DNA of 64,000 bases from Uranotaenia lowii. Taxonomy: Eukaryota; Arthropoda; Insecta; Diptera; Culicidae. The stretch covers positions 157,571,582 to 157,635,581 of the forward strand of contig NC_073692.1 of the NCBI RefSeq assembly GCF_029784155.1, read 5' to 3'. Shown here one piece after another: positions 9,301-19,721 of the stretch. A program made the position numbers and the translations under genes. How positions within the stretch are numbered: position 1 is the first letter of the stretch; each line of letters starts with the position of its first letter. The notes under the pieces are model-generated. The model made no database searches, was not told the DNA's origin, and worked only from the letters and a program-made list of their open reading frames with translations.

Positions 9301-10502
9301 CAGTGAAAAAACTATAACGATAAATATATTTAAATTTAACGGAAACAATTATTTATTAGCGTCTTCTCCTTAAGTTTGATGTATTCAATGTCTTAGACAA
9401 ACTTTTACAATAACTATAGGCGGTCATTTTGACTGGATTTTTTTAGGGTAGTTCAGAAGATTTCTGAGATCCGAAAATAATTTCCCAACTGTTATAAGAT
9501 AGAGGTCTACATAGTTCAACAGTATTGTAGAGTATAATAATTCATTAAACTTTGTCCAAGACACCAAACGTCAATTTCTTGAACTGAAAGTTTTATGAGT
9601 TGTGCGACGGACTCAACTCAAAACTCTACAGATATCATTCTTTTTACATCATTCGGTCCAGTAATTTCTGGGTTCTTGAAGAACAAATGTACACATTTTC
9701 CCTATATTATAGAGACGAGAGATGACGATTTTTAGTGAATTTCATACAACTTTTTTTTTTGTTTCGATTATAGTCGTTTTACCATCTTTATGGCATTCAC
9801 GACTTTATCAACGTTGCAGTTGGCGGATCGTTATTGAAAAACTATCCGGTACAACTGTGTTCGATGTTTACTCTTGGGCTTGAACTCACGGACATCGCCT
9901 CAGGAGACAACAGACTTGCCAACTGAGCTAAATCACAAGCCCAATTTCATACAACGATTAAACGCAATAATCAACAAAATGTAATCAATGATATAGTTTT
10001 CGATTTGCTCCATTTGGAGTTATTGATGCACTAAAAGAGTAATTTTTCAACATATATTGCCACACAACTTAAAAAAAAATTTTTTTTGGTAATCCGTTTT
10101 AACAAAAGATGCGCATTATAATTATCTAAATTGTTGCTGAATAAATGATTTTGATAAAATATCACCATGAAAAGATATCAAGAAAAAACTGAGTTTTATA
10201 GGACCACCCTAACTTCATGAAAACAAGTTGTCATAAATATTTCAGTTCAAGAGATCGATGTTTGATGTCTTCGACAAATTTTAATGAATTATTATGCTCT
10301 GCGATATTGTAAACAATCTATCTTATCACAGTTGTTTAATAATTTCCGGATCTCAGAAATCTTATGAACCACCTTAAAAAAAAAACAGTCAAAATAACCG
10401 CCTATAGTTGTTGTAAAAGTTTGTCAAACACATAGAATGCATCAAACTTAAGGGGAAGACGCTAATAATAATTTCCCGCTAAATTTAATTTCTGGATCAC
10501 TG
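9301..10502. mobile_element. foldback element with long inverted repeats
   Basis: The left arm (9301 to about 9600) and right arm (about 10235-10502) are inverted copies. Matching blocks include AGCGTCTTC, TTAAGTTTGATG, ACAAACTTTTACA, CTATAGGCGGT, GATTTCTGAGATCCG and the outermost CAGTGA/TCACTG. The centre is noncoding and carries a SINE (9751-9942). There is no transposase, so the element is non-autonomous. I did not find a clear target duplication. Confidence 0.75.
9751..9942 (-). mobile_element. tRNA-derived SINE (family A, copy 1)
   Basis: Read on the minus strand it starts GGGCTTGTGATTTAGCTCAG, with an A box at TTTAGCTCAGTTGG and a B box near GAGTTCAAGCCC. A non-tRNA body follows, ending in a poly-A tail (poly-T on the plus strand at 9751-9760). 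A perfect 13-bp target duplication AATTTCATACAAC flanks it (9738-9750 and 9943-9955), showing RNA-mediated insertion into the foldback element. A second copy lies at 55451-55640. Confidence 0.85.
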
Positions 10503-10514
10503 TGCATTTAACAG

Positions 10515-10748
10515 ATGTGGCTCCATAGAGAAATTTCAATTTTAAGTGGCTCCATAGAGAAATTAAAATTTTCTAGAACGGCTCCATAAAGAACTCAATA
10601 GTCTATGGAGCATAGAGACATCAAAAAGTTTCAAAGTGGTTCCATAAAGTAATCCATTTTTTCAAAGTGGATCCGTAGAGAGATAATAAAAATTCAAAGT
10701 GGCTCCATAGAAAATCAAAACTTTTAAAAGTGGCTCTATGTAAATTCG
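10515..10748 (+). repeat. minisatellite of about 35-bp units
   Basis: About seven imperfect copies of a unit with core GTGGCTCCATAGAGAAAT followed by an AT-rich spacer. Variants include GGTTCCATAAAG, GGATCCGTAGAG and GGCTCTATG. It starts just outside the foldback element. Confidence 0.75.
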
Positions 10749-10824
10749 AAAATGGAAAATTTCTAAAACTTCATAATTGTTGGCCCGTGCGGAAAAAAAA
10801 TTTGATATGTGATTATAATACTTC

Positions 10825-10965
10825 TATACAAATTCTACCCACTCATTTTTATTATCTTTCATTTCATCTTACGTTCTATCCATCTATAAAATTTTATAAT
10901 CTTAAGATATCCGTACTAAAAAGGACATCACTTTTCACCGATAAGGCCGATAAATTAAAGGAACT
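10825..10965 (+). repeat. short dispersed element, diverged copy
   Basis: The segment from AAATTCTACCCACTCATTTT to CACTTTTCACCGATAAGG and the AAATTAAAGG end matches the 168-bp insert at 23755-23922 in the same orientation, with indels. The end block CATCACTTTTCACCG is the best conserved. No target duplication was recognised here. Confidence 0.6.
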
Positions 10966-11344
10966 TGTTTTTACGTTTTGGAACAAAATAAGATGAAAAT
11001 TGTTTTTGGCGTTTACAAGTTAGAACTAAAGACAACATTATCTGGAAATTCATGTGGAATAATAAAACAAAATGAAAATATCTGACAATATAAAACAAAT
11101 GAAATACAAATAATTTCTTCATTTTTTTCATACATTATGGACTATGAGATGATCTTTATGGTTGATTATACTGATTTGTTATTTTTAAATTATTTCAAGA
11201 ATCAGTTTGGATTTTTAAAATGTTAAACAGTTAATGGATTTATTATTTAAAATGGATATTTTTAATATATTTGGTCGTTTATGATTGAAATTCAGAAAGT
11301 TTATGTTAAAACGGTCATCCTATTGGCCCCCACATATTTACCTA
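10966..11344. other. AT-rich spacer, nothing recognised
   Basis: No ORF of note, repeat or terminus is seen between the dispersed element and the large inverted-repeat element. Confidence 0.5.
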
Positions 11345-11761
11345 CAGTGAGCGAAATAAGATTGAAAATCATCAAAATTTTTTCTACAATTTGTTTTAAA
11401 TTGGTCAACGAATAAATCAATCATGAGTTTACTTTTATTAGACGAAGAAATTGGCGTTGAGAATCAAAAATTTAAAAAAAAAGTGTAGTACCACTTTTGA
11501 AGAGTAGTGGCACTTTTGTTTTTCTATGAAAATCAAGATTATTTAATAAAATATACCATTTAAAAGTGAATAATAAGGATGCTATAAACTTTTTAAAGAG
11601 ATATCTGTATTTTTAGGCGTTTTCTAGTATTTCAAAGTTTTTCAAGGAGTTTTTAAGAGACTTTCCTCTAACACCAAGAAATTTGACATTTGGGTTATAA
11701 TTACACTAGTTCAAAAAATTAATAAAAATCGTGATCTTTATTGACCGACCTATATTTTTAT

Positions 11762-12390
11762 TGTGAAATCGGGCGCTGATACCGAAAATGAAATTCAAAA
11801 AATTCTCAGTTGAACAGTATTTGAGTTACGCTCCAAATACAAAAATTTGAAAAATTAATAAAAGTACTTTTACTAAGATTAAAATATCTCGGACTGCATA
11901 ACAGTAATTTGAAATCTCTTTTTTTGCATATTAAAGGTGAATAAATTTTCTATCCATCATCTGAACTTCATTTTTGCGTATAACCAACAGTTTTGATGAT
12001 ATTCGTGACTTTATGATAGAAAAAAATATGAAAAACGCATTTTTTTAGAGAAAATTTTGTTTCAGTGGAAGTTTTAGACTCGATGGTAACATTTAAAAAA
12101 TCTGATTTTCAATTTGAAACAAAGATTTCAAGTGGTTATTTATCAAAATCGGTTGAAAATTGAAGAAGTTATGGTTAATTTACCATAATAGTAATTTTTA
12201 CATTTTTGAATAATTTTACGAACGAGAGATTTCAAATTACTGTTAAACAGTCCGAGATATTTTAATCTAAGTAAAAGTACTTTTAATAATTTTTCATATG
12301 TTTGTATTTGGAGCATAACTCAAATACTGTTCTACTGAGAATTTTTTAAATTTCATTTTCGAATTCAGCACCCAATTTCACATTAAAAAT
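11762..12390. mobile_element. inverted-repeat element inside the left arm
   Basis: Arms of about 155 bp (11765-11920 and 12227-12385) are inverted copies. Shared blocks are CAGTATTTGAGTTA, CTCCAAATACAAA, AAAAGTACTTTTA, AAAATATCTCGGACTG and CAGTAATTTGAAATCTC. The central ~300 bp is AT-rich and noncoding. It interrupts the arm of the larger element, so it inserted later. Confidence 0.75.
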
Positions 12391-12854
12391 GACCTTCAAT
12401 TTACTTAGTTCAAAAACGCTGTAAACTAGTATTATTTATCAAACTGTCTAATTTCTTCATTAACATAGCGTGAAATGATGAATGATGATACAAACATTTT
12501 GTGTAAATTTTGAATCAGAAAATACAGGTTTTGATTCAAAAGCTTTGATGTTTTTTAAGTAAATCACACTTTTTTCAGTTCAAGTCGTGGATGGCAGCAT
12601 TATCTTGTAGTTAAAATCAAATTAAGTCTCAATATTCATTTTTCGAATTTATTTAGGCGCATCTTCATCATTTCGATGTAATTTTTCAATACAGTTTTAT
12701 TAGAGTTCACGCTGCTTTTCTAAACGAAAGCTTTTCTAAATTTACAAAAAATCACCAGCACAAGGATATGTCATCGCTAAAGTTTCTGCTTATCTTAACT
12801 TCCGAATCAATGGCAAATCATACCAATAATACTGCTAGTCATCTGATCCATTAA

Positions 12855-13459
12855 CCTTCCCATGCCGTTCGGGTCAATATGACCCGAAGCGCACATTTAA
12901 AATCTCTTTATCATCATTCCAATATACTGAAGAACTATGAGTTTTGACAGACCAAGTATGTTCTATGAAAATAATGATCAAATTAACGCCAAAAAATTGA
13001 AATTTGAGTTTTGAAAATCGGTTCATTGGGAAATGAAATACAGCTAAGCAAAGCAAAAAATTGATATCGTTTTTTTAAAGTTAGATTTTTTTCTACCGGA
13101 AGATCTGAGATTGCGGTCAAAACTTTCATTGGACCCCAACATATCTTTACACTGTCGAATAGATGGATTCTTGACGATTACAAACATCAATGAAACACTT
13201 AAATACAGAAAAGCTGTCAAAAGTTATGAGCATTTTAAAAATAAAATTGATTTTTCGGACTTTTTACTTTCTGAACCAGTTTCTGATAACTTGGTAATAC
13301 ATATCGACTTTATTTTAAAATTTTGAGTAATAAGAACAAATTACCTACACAATGAATATAATATCATCAAAATCGGTTAACATTTACAGCCAGGAGAACG
13401 AAATCAAACTACAACTCAAATTTCCCCGAAACGGATATTTTGCGAACGGCATGGGAAGG
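12855..13459. mobile_element. piggyBac-like MITE with TTAA target duplication
   Basis: A perfect 17-bp terminal inverted repeat CCTTCCCATGCCGTTCG is flanked by TTAA on both sides (12851-12854 and 13460-13463). A subterminal hairpin GGGTCA-ATA-TGACCC lies just inside the left end. The 605-bp body has no transposase. TTAA target choice and CC-starting TIRs fit the piggyBac superfamily. The short ORFs inside show no domain. Confidence 0.85.
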
Positions 13460-14180
13460 TTAAACTCCGTCGGAAAGTACAACATTATTCTGATAATCGG
13501 CTCAAGAAATGCAATTAATGCAATTCGAATTGTTTGGTTTAGTGATCTTAGAATTTTCAAGACGTTTACTCAAACTTATTTCTAGAAAAAAAACACACAT
13601 TAAATCCCGGATAGTCGGAAATGGTTCTTAATTCAGTTTAACAACATCATAGTGCTGCCATCTACGATTTAAAACTGAGAAAATAGCGTTTGACTGATTT
13701 AAAAAATAATATATTCTAGTAATTTGACTGTTTCAAATTCAGTCTAGATTCTATTTTTTATAATTTCTTGTCATTTTGATGAAGAAATTAAGCAGTTTGA
13801 TAAAGAATTATACGTCAAATGTCAAATTCCTTAGTGCAAGAGGAAGATCTATTAAAACCTCCTTTAAAGCCTTTGAAATACTAAAAAATGCATTTAAATG
13901 CAGTTATTCATTCGAATAGTTCGCAGAATAGAATAGAAGCTCTATTATTCACTTTTACACAGTAAATTTGAAGAAATAATCTTGATTTTTGTAGAAAACA
14001 TAAGTGGTACTATTCTTATTTCTTACCCTTTTTTTTATATCTTTGGTCCTCAGCGCCAATTGCTTCGTCCAAAAAAAGTTTACTCACGCTTGAATTATTC
14101 GTTAAATTTAAAACAAGCTATGACGATTTTCAATCTAACATTCAGTTGCATTAAAAAAAACCCGATTTAATACACTTAAC

Positions 14181-14744
14181 AGTGGATTGGAGCCTTTCTA
14201 ACAGAGTTTAAATTATATTTGGAAATATATAAAATAATATAGAATATACATGATAGATTCCTTCCCTCTGAATCATATAAGAATGATTTCAGATATTCAA
14301 ACACGAAAAATTCCAATCTCAATATAAAAAAATGATGCCTGGTACGTTTTTTTTGGGGAAAAGCGAACTGGTATGTAAGGAGCTCATTTTATGTATGGAA
14401 AGAATGGTATTTAAACAGTAGAATTTCCAAGATTTATAACATGAAATGGTGCCGTGGTAGCAACCAGAACTTTCACGTTGCTGGTCACGGTTCGAATCTT
14501 ACTGTTTTTTTATGCTTTTTTTTACTGAATAAGTAGAACCAACTACAATATTGATGGATAGCCGTGACGCGTGCCCTAGCATGATACCTTTTTTAGAGCT
14601 CAACCATGCATAGAGGAAAAATTCCCACAAAAGGAGGGGAAAGTAATATGACTATTAAATGATTAATCTCATTCTGGAAACTAAATCTGAAATCTTATTC
14701 TGATTCTAAAGTTTGAATTTTGAGTTACAACACTTAGTCTAATA
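14181..14744. other. spacer with a possible tRNA-like segment
   Basis: Mostly AT-rich. At 14445-14510 there is a tRNA-like string with a B-box-like GGTTCGAATC preceded by GTGGTAGCAACC and followed by a T-rich stretch; it might be a degenerate SINE head. No target duplication or cloverleaf was confirmed. Confidence 0.4.
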
Positions 14745-16352
14745 TTTGAATATATTCAAATTCCAGGTTGATCTTTAATCCGAATTCTTAATCAGAATTC
14801 TAAATCTGAATTCTCAATCTGAATTCTGAATTTGAACTCTGAATTTGAATTCTAAATCTGTATTCTGAATCTGAATTCTGAATCTGAATTCTGAATCTGA
14901 ATTCTGAATCTGAATTCTGAATCTGAATTCTGAATCTGAATTCTGAATCTGAATTCTGAATCTGAATTCTGAATCTGAATTCTGAATCTGAATTCTGAAT
15001 CTGAATTCTGAATCTGAATTCTGAATCTGAATTCTGAATCTGAATTCTGAATCTGAATTCTGAATCTGAATTCTGAATCTGAATTCTGAATCTGAATTCT
15101 GAATCTGAATTCTGAATCTGAATTCTGAATCTGAATTCTGAATCTGAATTCTGAATCTGAATTCTGAATCTGAATTCTGAATCTGAATTCTGAATCTGAA
15201 TTCTGAATCTGAATTCTGAATCTGAATTCTGAATCTGAATTCTGAATCTGAATTCTGAATCTGAATTCTGAATCTGAATTCTGAATCTGAATTCTGAATC
15301 TGAATTCTGAATCTGAATTCTGAATCTGAATTCTGAATCTGAATTCTGAATCTAAATTCTGAATCTGAATTCTGAATCTGAATTCTGAATCTGAATTCTG
15401 AATCTGAATTCTGAATCTGAATTCTGAATCTGAATTCTGAATCTGAATTCTGAATCTGAATTCTGAATCTGAATTCTGAATCTGAATTCTGAATCTGAAT
15501 TCTGAATCTGAATTCTGAATCTGAATTCTGAATCTGAATTCTGAATCTGAATTCTGAATCTGAATTCTGAATCTGAATTCTGAATCTGAATTCTGAATCT
15601 GAATTCTGAATCTGAATTCTGAATCTGAATTCTGAATCTGAATTCTGAATCTGAATTCTGAATCTGAATTCTGAATCTGAATTCTGAATCTGAATTCTGA
15701 ATCTGAATTCTGAATCTGAATTCTGAATCTGAATTCTGAATCTGAATTCTGAATCTGAATTCTGAATCTGAATTCTGAATCTGAATTCTGAATCTGAATT
15801 CTGAATCTGAATTCTGAATCTGAATTCTGAATCTGAATTCTGAATCTGAATTCTGAATCTGAATTCTGAATCTGAATTCTGAATCTGAATTCTGAATCTA
15901 AATTCTGAATCTGAATTCTGAATCTGAATTCTGAATCTGAATTCTGAATCTAAATTCTGAATCTGAATTCTGAATCTGAATTCTGAATCTGAATTCTGAA
16001 TCTGAATTCTGAATCTGAATTCTGAATCTGAATTCTGAATCTGAATTCTGAATCTGAATTCTGAATCTGAATTCTGAATCTGAATTCTGAATCTGAATTC
16101 TGAATCTGAATTCTGAATCTGAATTCTGAATCTGAATTCTGAATCTGAATTCTGAATCTGAATTCTGAATTCTGAATCTGAATTCTGAATCTGAATTCTG
16201 AATCTGAATTCTGAATCTGAATTCTGTATCTGAATTCTGAATCTGAATTCTGAACCTGAATTCTGAATCTGAATTCTGAATCTGAATTCTGGATCTGAAT
16301 TCTGAATCTGAATTCTGAATCTGAATTCTGAATCTGAATTCTGAATCTGAAT
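14745..16352 (+). repeat. 13-bp satellite array, block 1
   Basis: About 115 tandem copies of GAATCTGAATTCT, each with an EcoRI site, from about 14860 to 16352, with degenerate precursors from 14745. Copies are nearly identical apart from scattered A or T changes; one half-unit slip occurs at 16160. Thirteen is not a multiple of three, so three units read as a 13-residue peptide and the array looks open in several frames. These ORFs are artefacts. Confidence 0.97.
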
Positions 16353-16804
16353 CTCATTTTGATTGTTTTGCATCACGCGGTTTTCAACATTGAAATTTCT
16401 TTCATCCAAAATTTTTTTTTATGATTTCGGATTTTACAACTTTTAGTAGTATGGTTTTACCCCTAAAAGTATGCAGCAAACTTAATTTCAGAAAAAATGT
16501 GAAAAAAGGTTTTCACAAAACAAAATCGTGTTTTCATGCGTAATGATCTTTAAGTCATCGCAAATTTATCAAAAACTGTGAAAATTGGTATTCTTGGAGA
16601 AACAATTCCAGAATTGAAAATTGATAAAGTGAGGAGAAATTTTACGGATGATGAAAAGAGCGAAAGAACATTTTTGCAAGGAAAATTTATTAACGTACAC
16701 CATACTTTACCTCGCAACAACCAGCTTCATCAATTTTTAATTCTGATATTCTTTCTCCATGAATCTAAATTTTTCACCGATATGCCGAAAATAAATTTAC
16801 ATAA
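16353..16804. repeat. dispersed repeat splitting the satellite
   Basis: The 452-bp non-satellite segment shares blocks with the right end of the window in inverted orientation: TTGTTTTGCATCACGCG, TTTCATCCA and TTTATGATTTC match the reverse complement of about 63585-63680, and weaker matches continue to about 63440. It is therefore a copy of a dispersed repeat. No terminal repeats or target duplication were identified. Confidence 0.6.
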
Positions 16805-17515
16805 ATTCTGAATCTGAATTCTGAATCTGAATTCTGAATCTGAATTCTGAATCTGAATTCTGAATCTGAATTCTGAATCTGAATTCTGAATCTGAATTCT
16901 GAATCTGAATTCTGAATCTGAATTCTGAATTCTGAATCTGAATTCTGAATCTGAATTCTGAATCTGAATTCTGAATCTGAATTCTGAATCTGAATTCTGA
17001 ATCTGAATTCTGAATCTGAATTCTGAATCTGAATTCTGAATCTGAATTCTGAATCTGAATTCTGAATCTGAATTCTGAATCTGAATTCTGAATCTGAATT
17101 CTGAATCTGAATTCTGAATCTGAATTCTGAATCTGAATTCTGAATCTGAATTCTGAATCTGAATTCTGAATCTGAATTCTGAATCTGAATTCTGAATCTG
17201 AATTCTGAATCTGAATTCTGAATCTGAATTCTGAATCTGAATTCTGAATCTGAATTCTGAATCTGAATTCTGAATCTGAATTCTGAATCTGAATTCTGAA
17301 TCTGAATTCTGAATCTGAATTCTGAATCTGAATTCTGAATCTGAATTCTGAATCTGAATTCTTAATCTGAATTCTGAATATGAATTCTGAATCTAAATTC
17401 TGAATCTGAATATGAGTTCTGAATCTGAATTTTGAATTCTGAATCCTGAATTCTGATTCCTAAACCTGTATCCTGAATTTGAAAACTGAATCTGAATTCT
17501 GCATCTGAAATTGAA
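16805..17515 (+). repeat. 13-bp satellite array, block 2
   Basis: About 45 clean copies of the same GAATCTGAATTCT unit to about 17395, followed by decaying copies (GAATCCTGAATTC, GAATTTGAAAACTG) to about 17515. A GAATTCTGAATTCT half-unit slip at 16920 resembles that in block 1. Confidence 0.97.
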
Positions 17516-17670
17516 TCTAAATTATGTATGAGTATGTAGAAATGAAAAAAAACATAAATTCATTCTTCAACGCGGGTAAAAAAAACGAGGGTCATAAGAT
17601 CTTCATATAAATTCCCCCCCAACGCAGTTTTCTGTACGGCTCTGCATTTTGTTGACACCCGGCATGGCTA

Positions 17671-17708
17671 TAGACACTATAATTTCATATATGAAATTAT
17701 AGTGTCTA
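17671..17708. repeat. perfect 38-bp palindrome
   Basis: The sequence is self-complementary end to end; the left half begins TAGACACTATAATTTCATA. It is flanked on both sides by GGCATGGC within a few bases, which could be an 8-bp target duplication of a tiny insertion. Confidence 0.9.
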
Positions 17709-17839
17709 ATAGGCATGGCGGACTCTGAAGGAAACGCCCATCCGCCATTTGCTGCATTGAAAAGCAAGAAGTGTAAGATATAAACACTGTTGCCGTATTT
17801 GCCCCAGCAGACTGAGAAACTGCCCAGACCACGGTGCGT

Positions 17840-17965
17840 CTTAGTAATGCCTTTTACCTATTTGAGTTTGAGCCGCTCTTTATCAAGCGTGCCGATGGTT
17901 TATTGGATAGCGCTTGCAACTTTGGATCTGAAGGGTTTCGGTTCAATTCTCGAGTCAGTAAATTT
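17840..17965 (+). repeat. possible tRNA-derived SINE head
   Basis: ATGGTTTATTGGATAGCGC resembles an A box and a tRNA D arm, followed by CTTTGGATCTGAAGG and a B-box-like GGTTCAATTCTCGA, an order reminiscent of tRNA-Arg. An A/T-rich run follows. The anticodon stem is poor, so at best this is a decayed tRNA-like element. Confidence 0.4.
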
Positions 17966-18339
17966 TAATTTTTTATTTTGATTATCTCTAATTTATAAAT
18001 GATTGCTGGTGCTGCTGCTTCGAGGCGCCACTAGCAACTTTTTTTTATGCCATAATAAGTATGATATGTATTTCGTAAAGAAAACGGTTTCAACTATTTT
18101 GTTTTTTCCCGTTTTTGAAAGGGTTGTGTAGGAAAAAAAATGCATTCTTTTGAGACTAAAATCATTTTAATTGCGCAGCCCAGTTTCGCAAAAACGTTCT
18201 TGACATTTTTAAAATGGCACATACAAATCCACTGACATCAACAGAACTCGTCGAGCTGAGTCGATAGGTACCTATAAAGGTATGCCTAAGACCCATAATT
18301 TATGATCTCCCCAATCGACCGATAACCAAACCTTTCTGT

Positions 18340-19440
18340 TAGAAAGGCAAAAAGAATGAAACTTCGTGAAGCAACGCACTCGCTTCCAACTTTGACCATC
18401 TTTCTGTGTTGGTATTTTTTCATGAAATTTCCACTAAATTTAATTGAACTATTCAATCAAAATTTCACGAAATTTTAAGACCTTACTTTGGCTGGAAAAA
18501 AAGATACAGCTATTCTCGCAAAAAGGGAAATTTGAGATTACTCACCAAATTTGCTATCATTTTGACAATTTTCATTGAAAATATTTTAAATTCGGCCAAA
18601 AGATGCAAAAATGTTTGATCTAGTACCAGGCCGAGTTTTATCAATATCGATTGGCGCGATCAAAAATGGGACCGCCCAGCTAACATGAAGTCGTAATAGA
18701 AATGATAATCCAAATCGAATATTAAGACATTTTCAATAACCATCGTAAACATGTTGGTATTGAGTGATTTTCCATCATTCATTTACGACAAGCTTCGCCT
18801 AAGAAAAGTTGAATCGGATAGCAGTTTAGTCAATTCGTAAATATGTCTACAAAACGTTGAGAATATACTAATTCTACATTTACGATTTAAGTGAACTGAT
18901 TTACGATAAATGGGCGGTCCTTCAATTAACACTTTTTCTGGTCTCCTCGGAGGACTGGAGTTCAAATCTCGGTCGGGGAAATTTTTTTTTCGTTTATTTT
19001 GCTTTTTGTGGGAAAATCGAATCGTTGGAATCTTGTCATTGTAGATATATCGCCTCCAATTTTGTAGCTATATGCTATTTTGGTAAGTTTAATACAATCT
19101 TTCCTTCTGGTATATTTGTTTGAATAATTCTGTTGTTCCTGTGCTATACCTTCATAAATGTTTGCTGGGCGGTTTAAAAATGAGGTTCTTTACTGTCCAA
19201 TAGGCAATTTCATTCTTTTTTGGACGGATGTTTATAGGGAAAATATCGTAACCATTTTTTTATTGGATTGTTTTTCACAATTTCAAAATTTACCACTAAA
19301 GATCAAATATTTTTACATCTTTTGACCGAATTTCAAGTATTTTCAATGTAAATTTTAAAAAATTACTGCGAATTTTGTGAAACATTCCAAATTTCCGTTT
19401 TCACAAGAATAGCTGTATCTTTTTTAACAGTTATAATAAA
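18340..19440. mobile_element. old palindromic MITE copy (same family as 29390-30589)
   Basis: The left arm (about 18350-18674) and inverted right arm (about 19170-19430) share blocks with the hairpin element at 29.4-30.6 kb: TCCAACTTTGAC, TTTTTTCATGAAA, AGATACAGCT, GGGAAATTTG, AAAAATGTTTGATC and TTTCATTCTTTTTTGGACGG. Divergence is high and the right tip appears lost. A 495-bp element occupies the centre. Confidence 0.7.
18675..19169. mobile_element. TIR element inserted in the old MITE
   Basis: The ends are CCCAGCTAACAT and, inverted, CCCAGCAAACAT. It separates GACCG on the left from CGGTTT on the right where the intact relative is continuous, suggesting a 2-bp CG duplication. There is no coding sequence. 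A B-box-like GTTCAAATCTC near 18960 may be a tRNA-like remnant. Confidence 0.6.
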
Positions 19441-19721
19441 GTCTATTTTCATTTTCATTCAAGATAAACTAGTTATCGTTGATTGGTTTTTTTTTGGGTG
19501 TACTACTTTGTTTTTGAAAAAGGGGCTTAGAAAACCTTTTAATTCGTATCCAAAAACTTTTTGAAATCTTCTGATAGCAGATATTCTAACTATTACATAT
19601 AAATTTTTGTATCTCTTTCAATTTTTTTTTCTAATTTAAAACGAAGTATTGGTACAAGATGCTTTCAATATATTTGAAAAATAAGTCTCATATTCAATGT
19701 GAAAGTTATTAAAAAAATTAG

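Larger units (their letters stand above)
11345..14180. mobile_element. large inverted-repeat element, nested with other insertions
   Basis: The outer arms are 11345 to about 11760 plus about 12400-12630 on the left, and about 13640-14160 inverted on the right. Matching blocks include AGATTGAAAATC, TTGTTTTAAATT, TTGGCG-TGAG, GTAGTACCACTT, CTAGTATTTCAAAG, GAATTTGACATTTG, TTATCAAACTG and the GGCAGCA/TGCTGCC block. The left arm is split by a smaller inverted-repeat element (about 11762-12390), and the spacer holds a piggyBac-like MITE (12855-13459). No protein-coding sequence is recognisable. End points are approximate because the tips are diverged. Confidence 0.7.

Noticed and set aside
14814..16409. 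531-codon ORF of a repeated QIQNSDSEF-type peptide
   Set aside because: It is the 13-bp satellite read in frame; three units equal 13 codons, so openness is automatic and other frames are open too.
14745..17515. CRISPR-like array
   Set aside because: The units are contiguous without unique spacers and the genome is eukaryotic.
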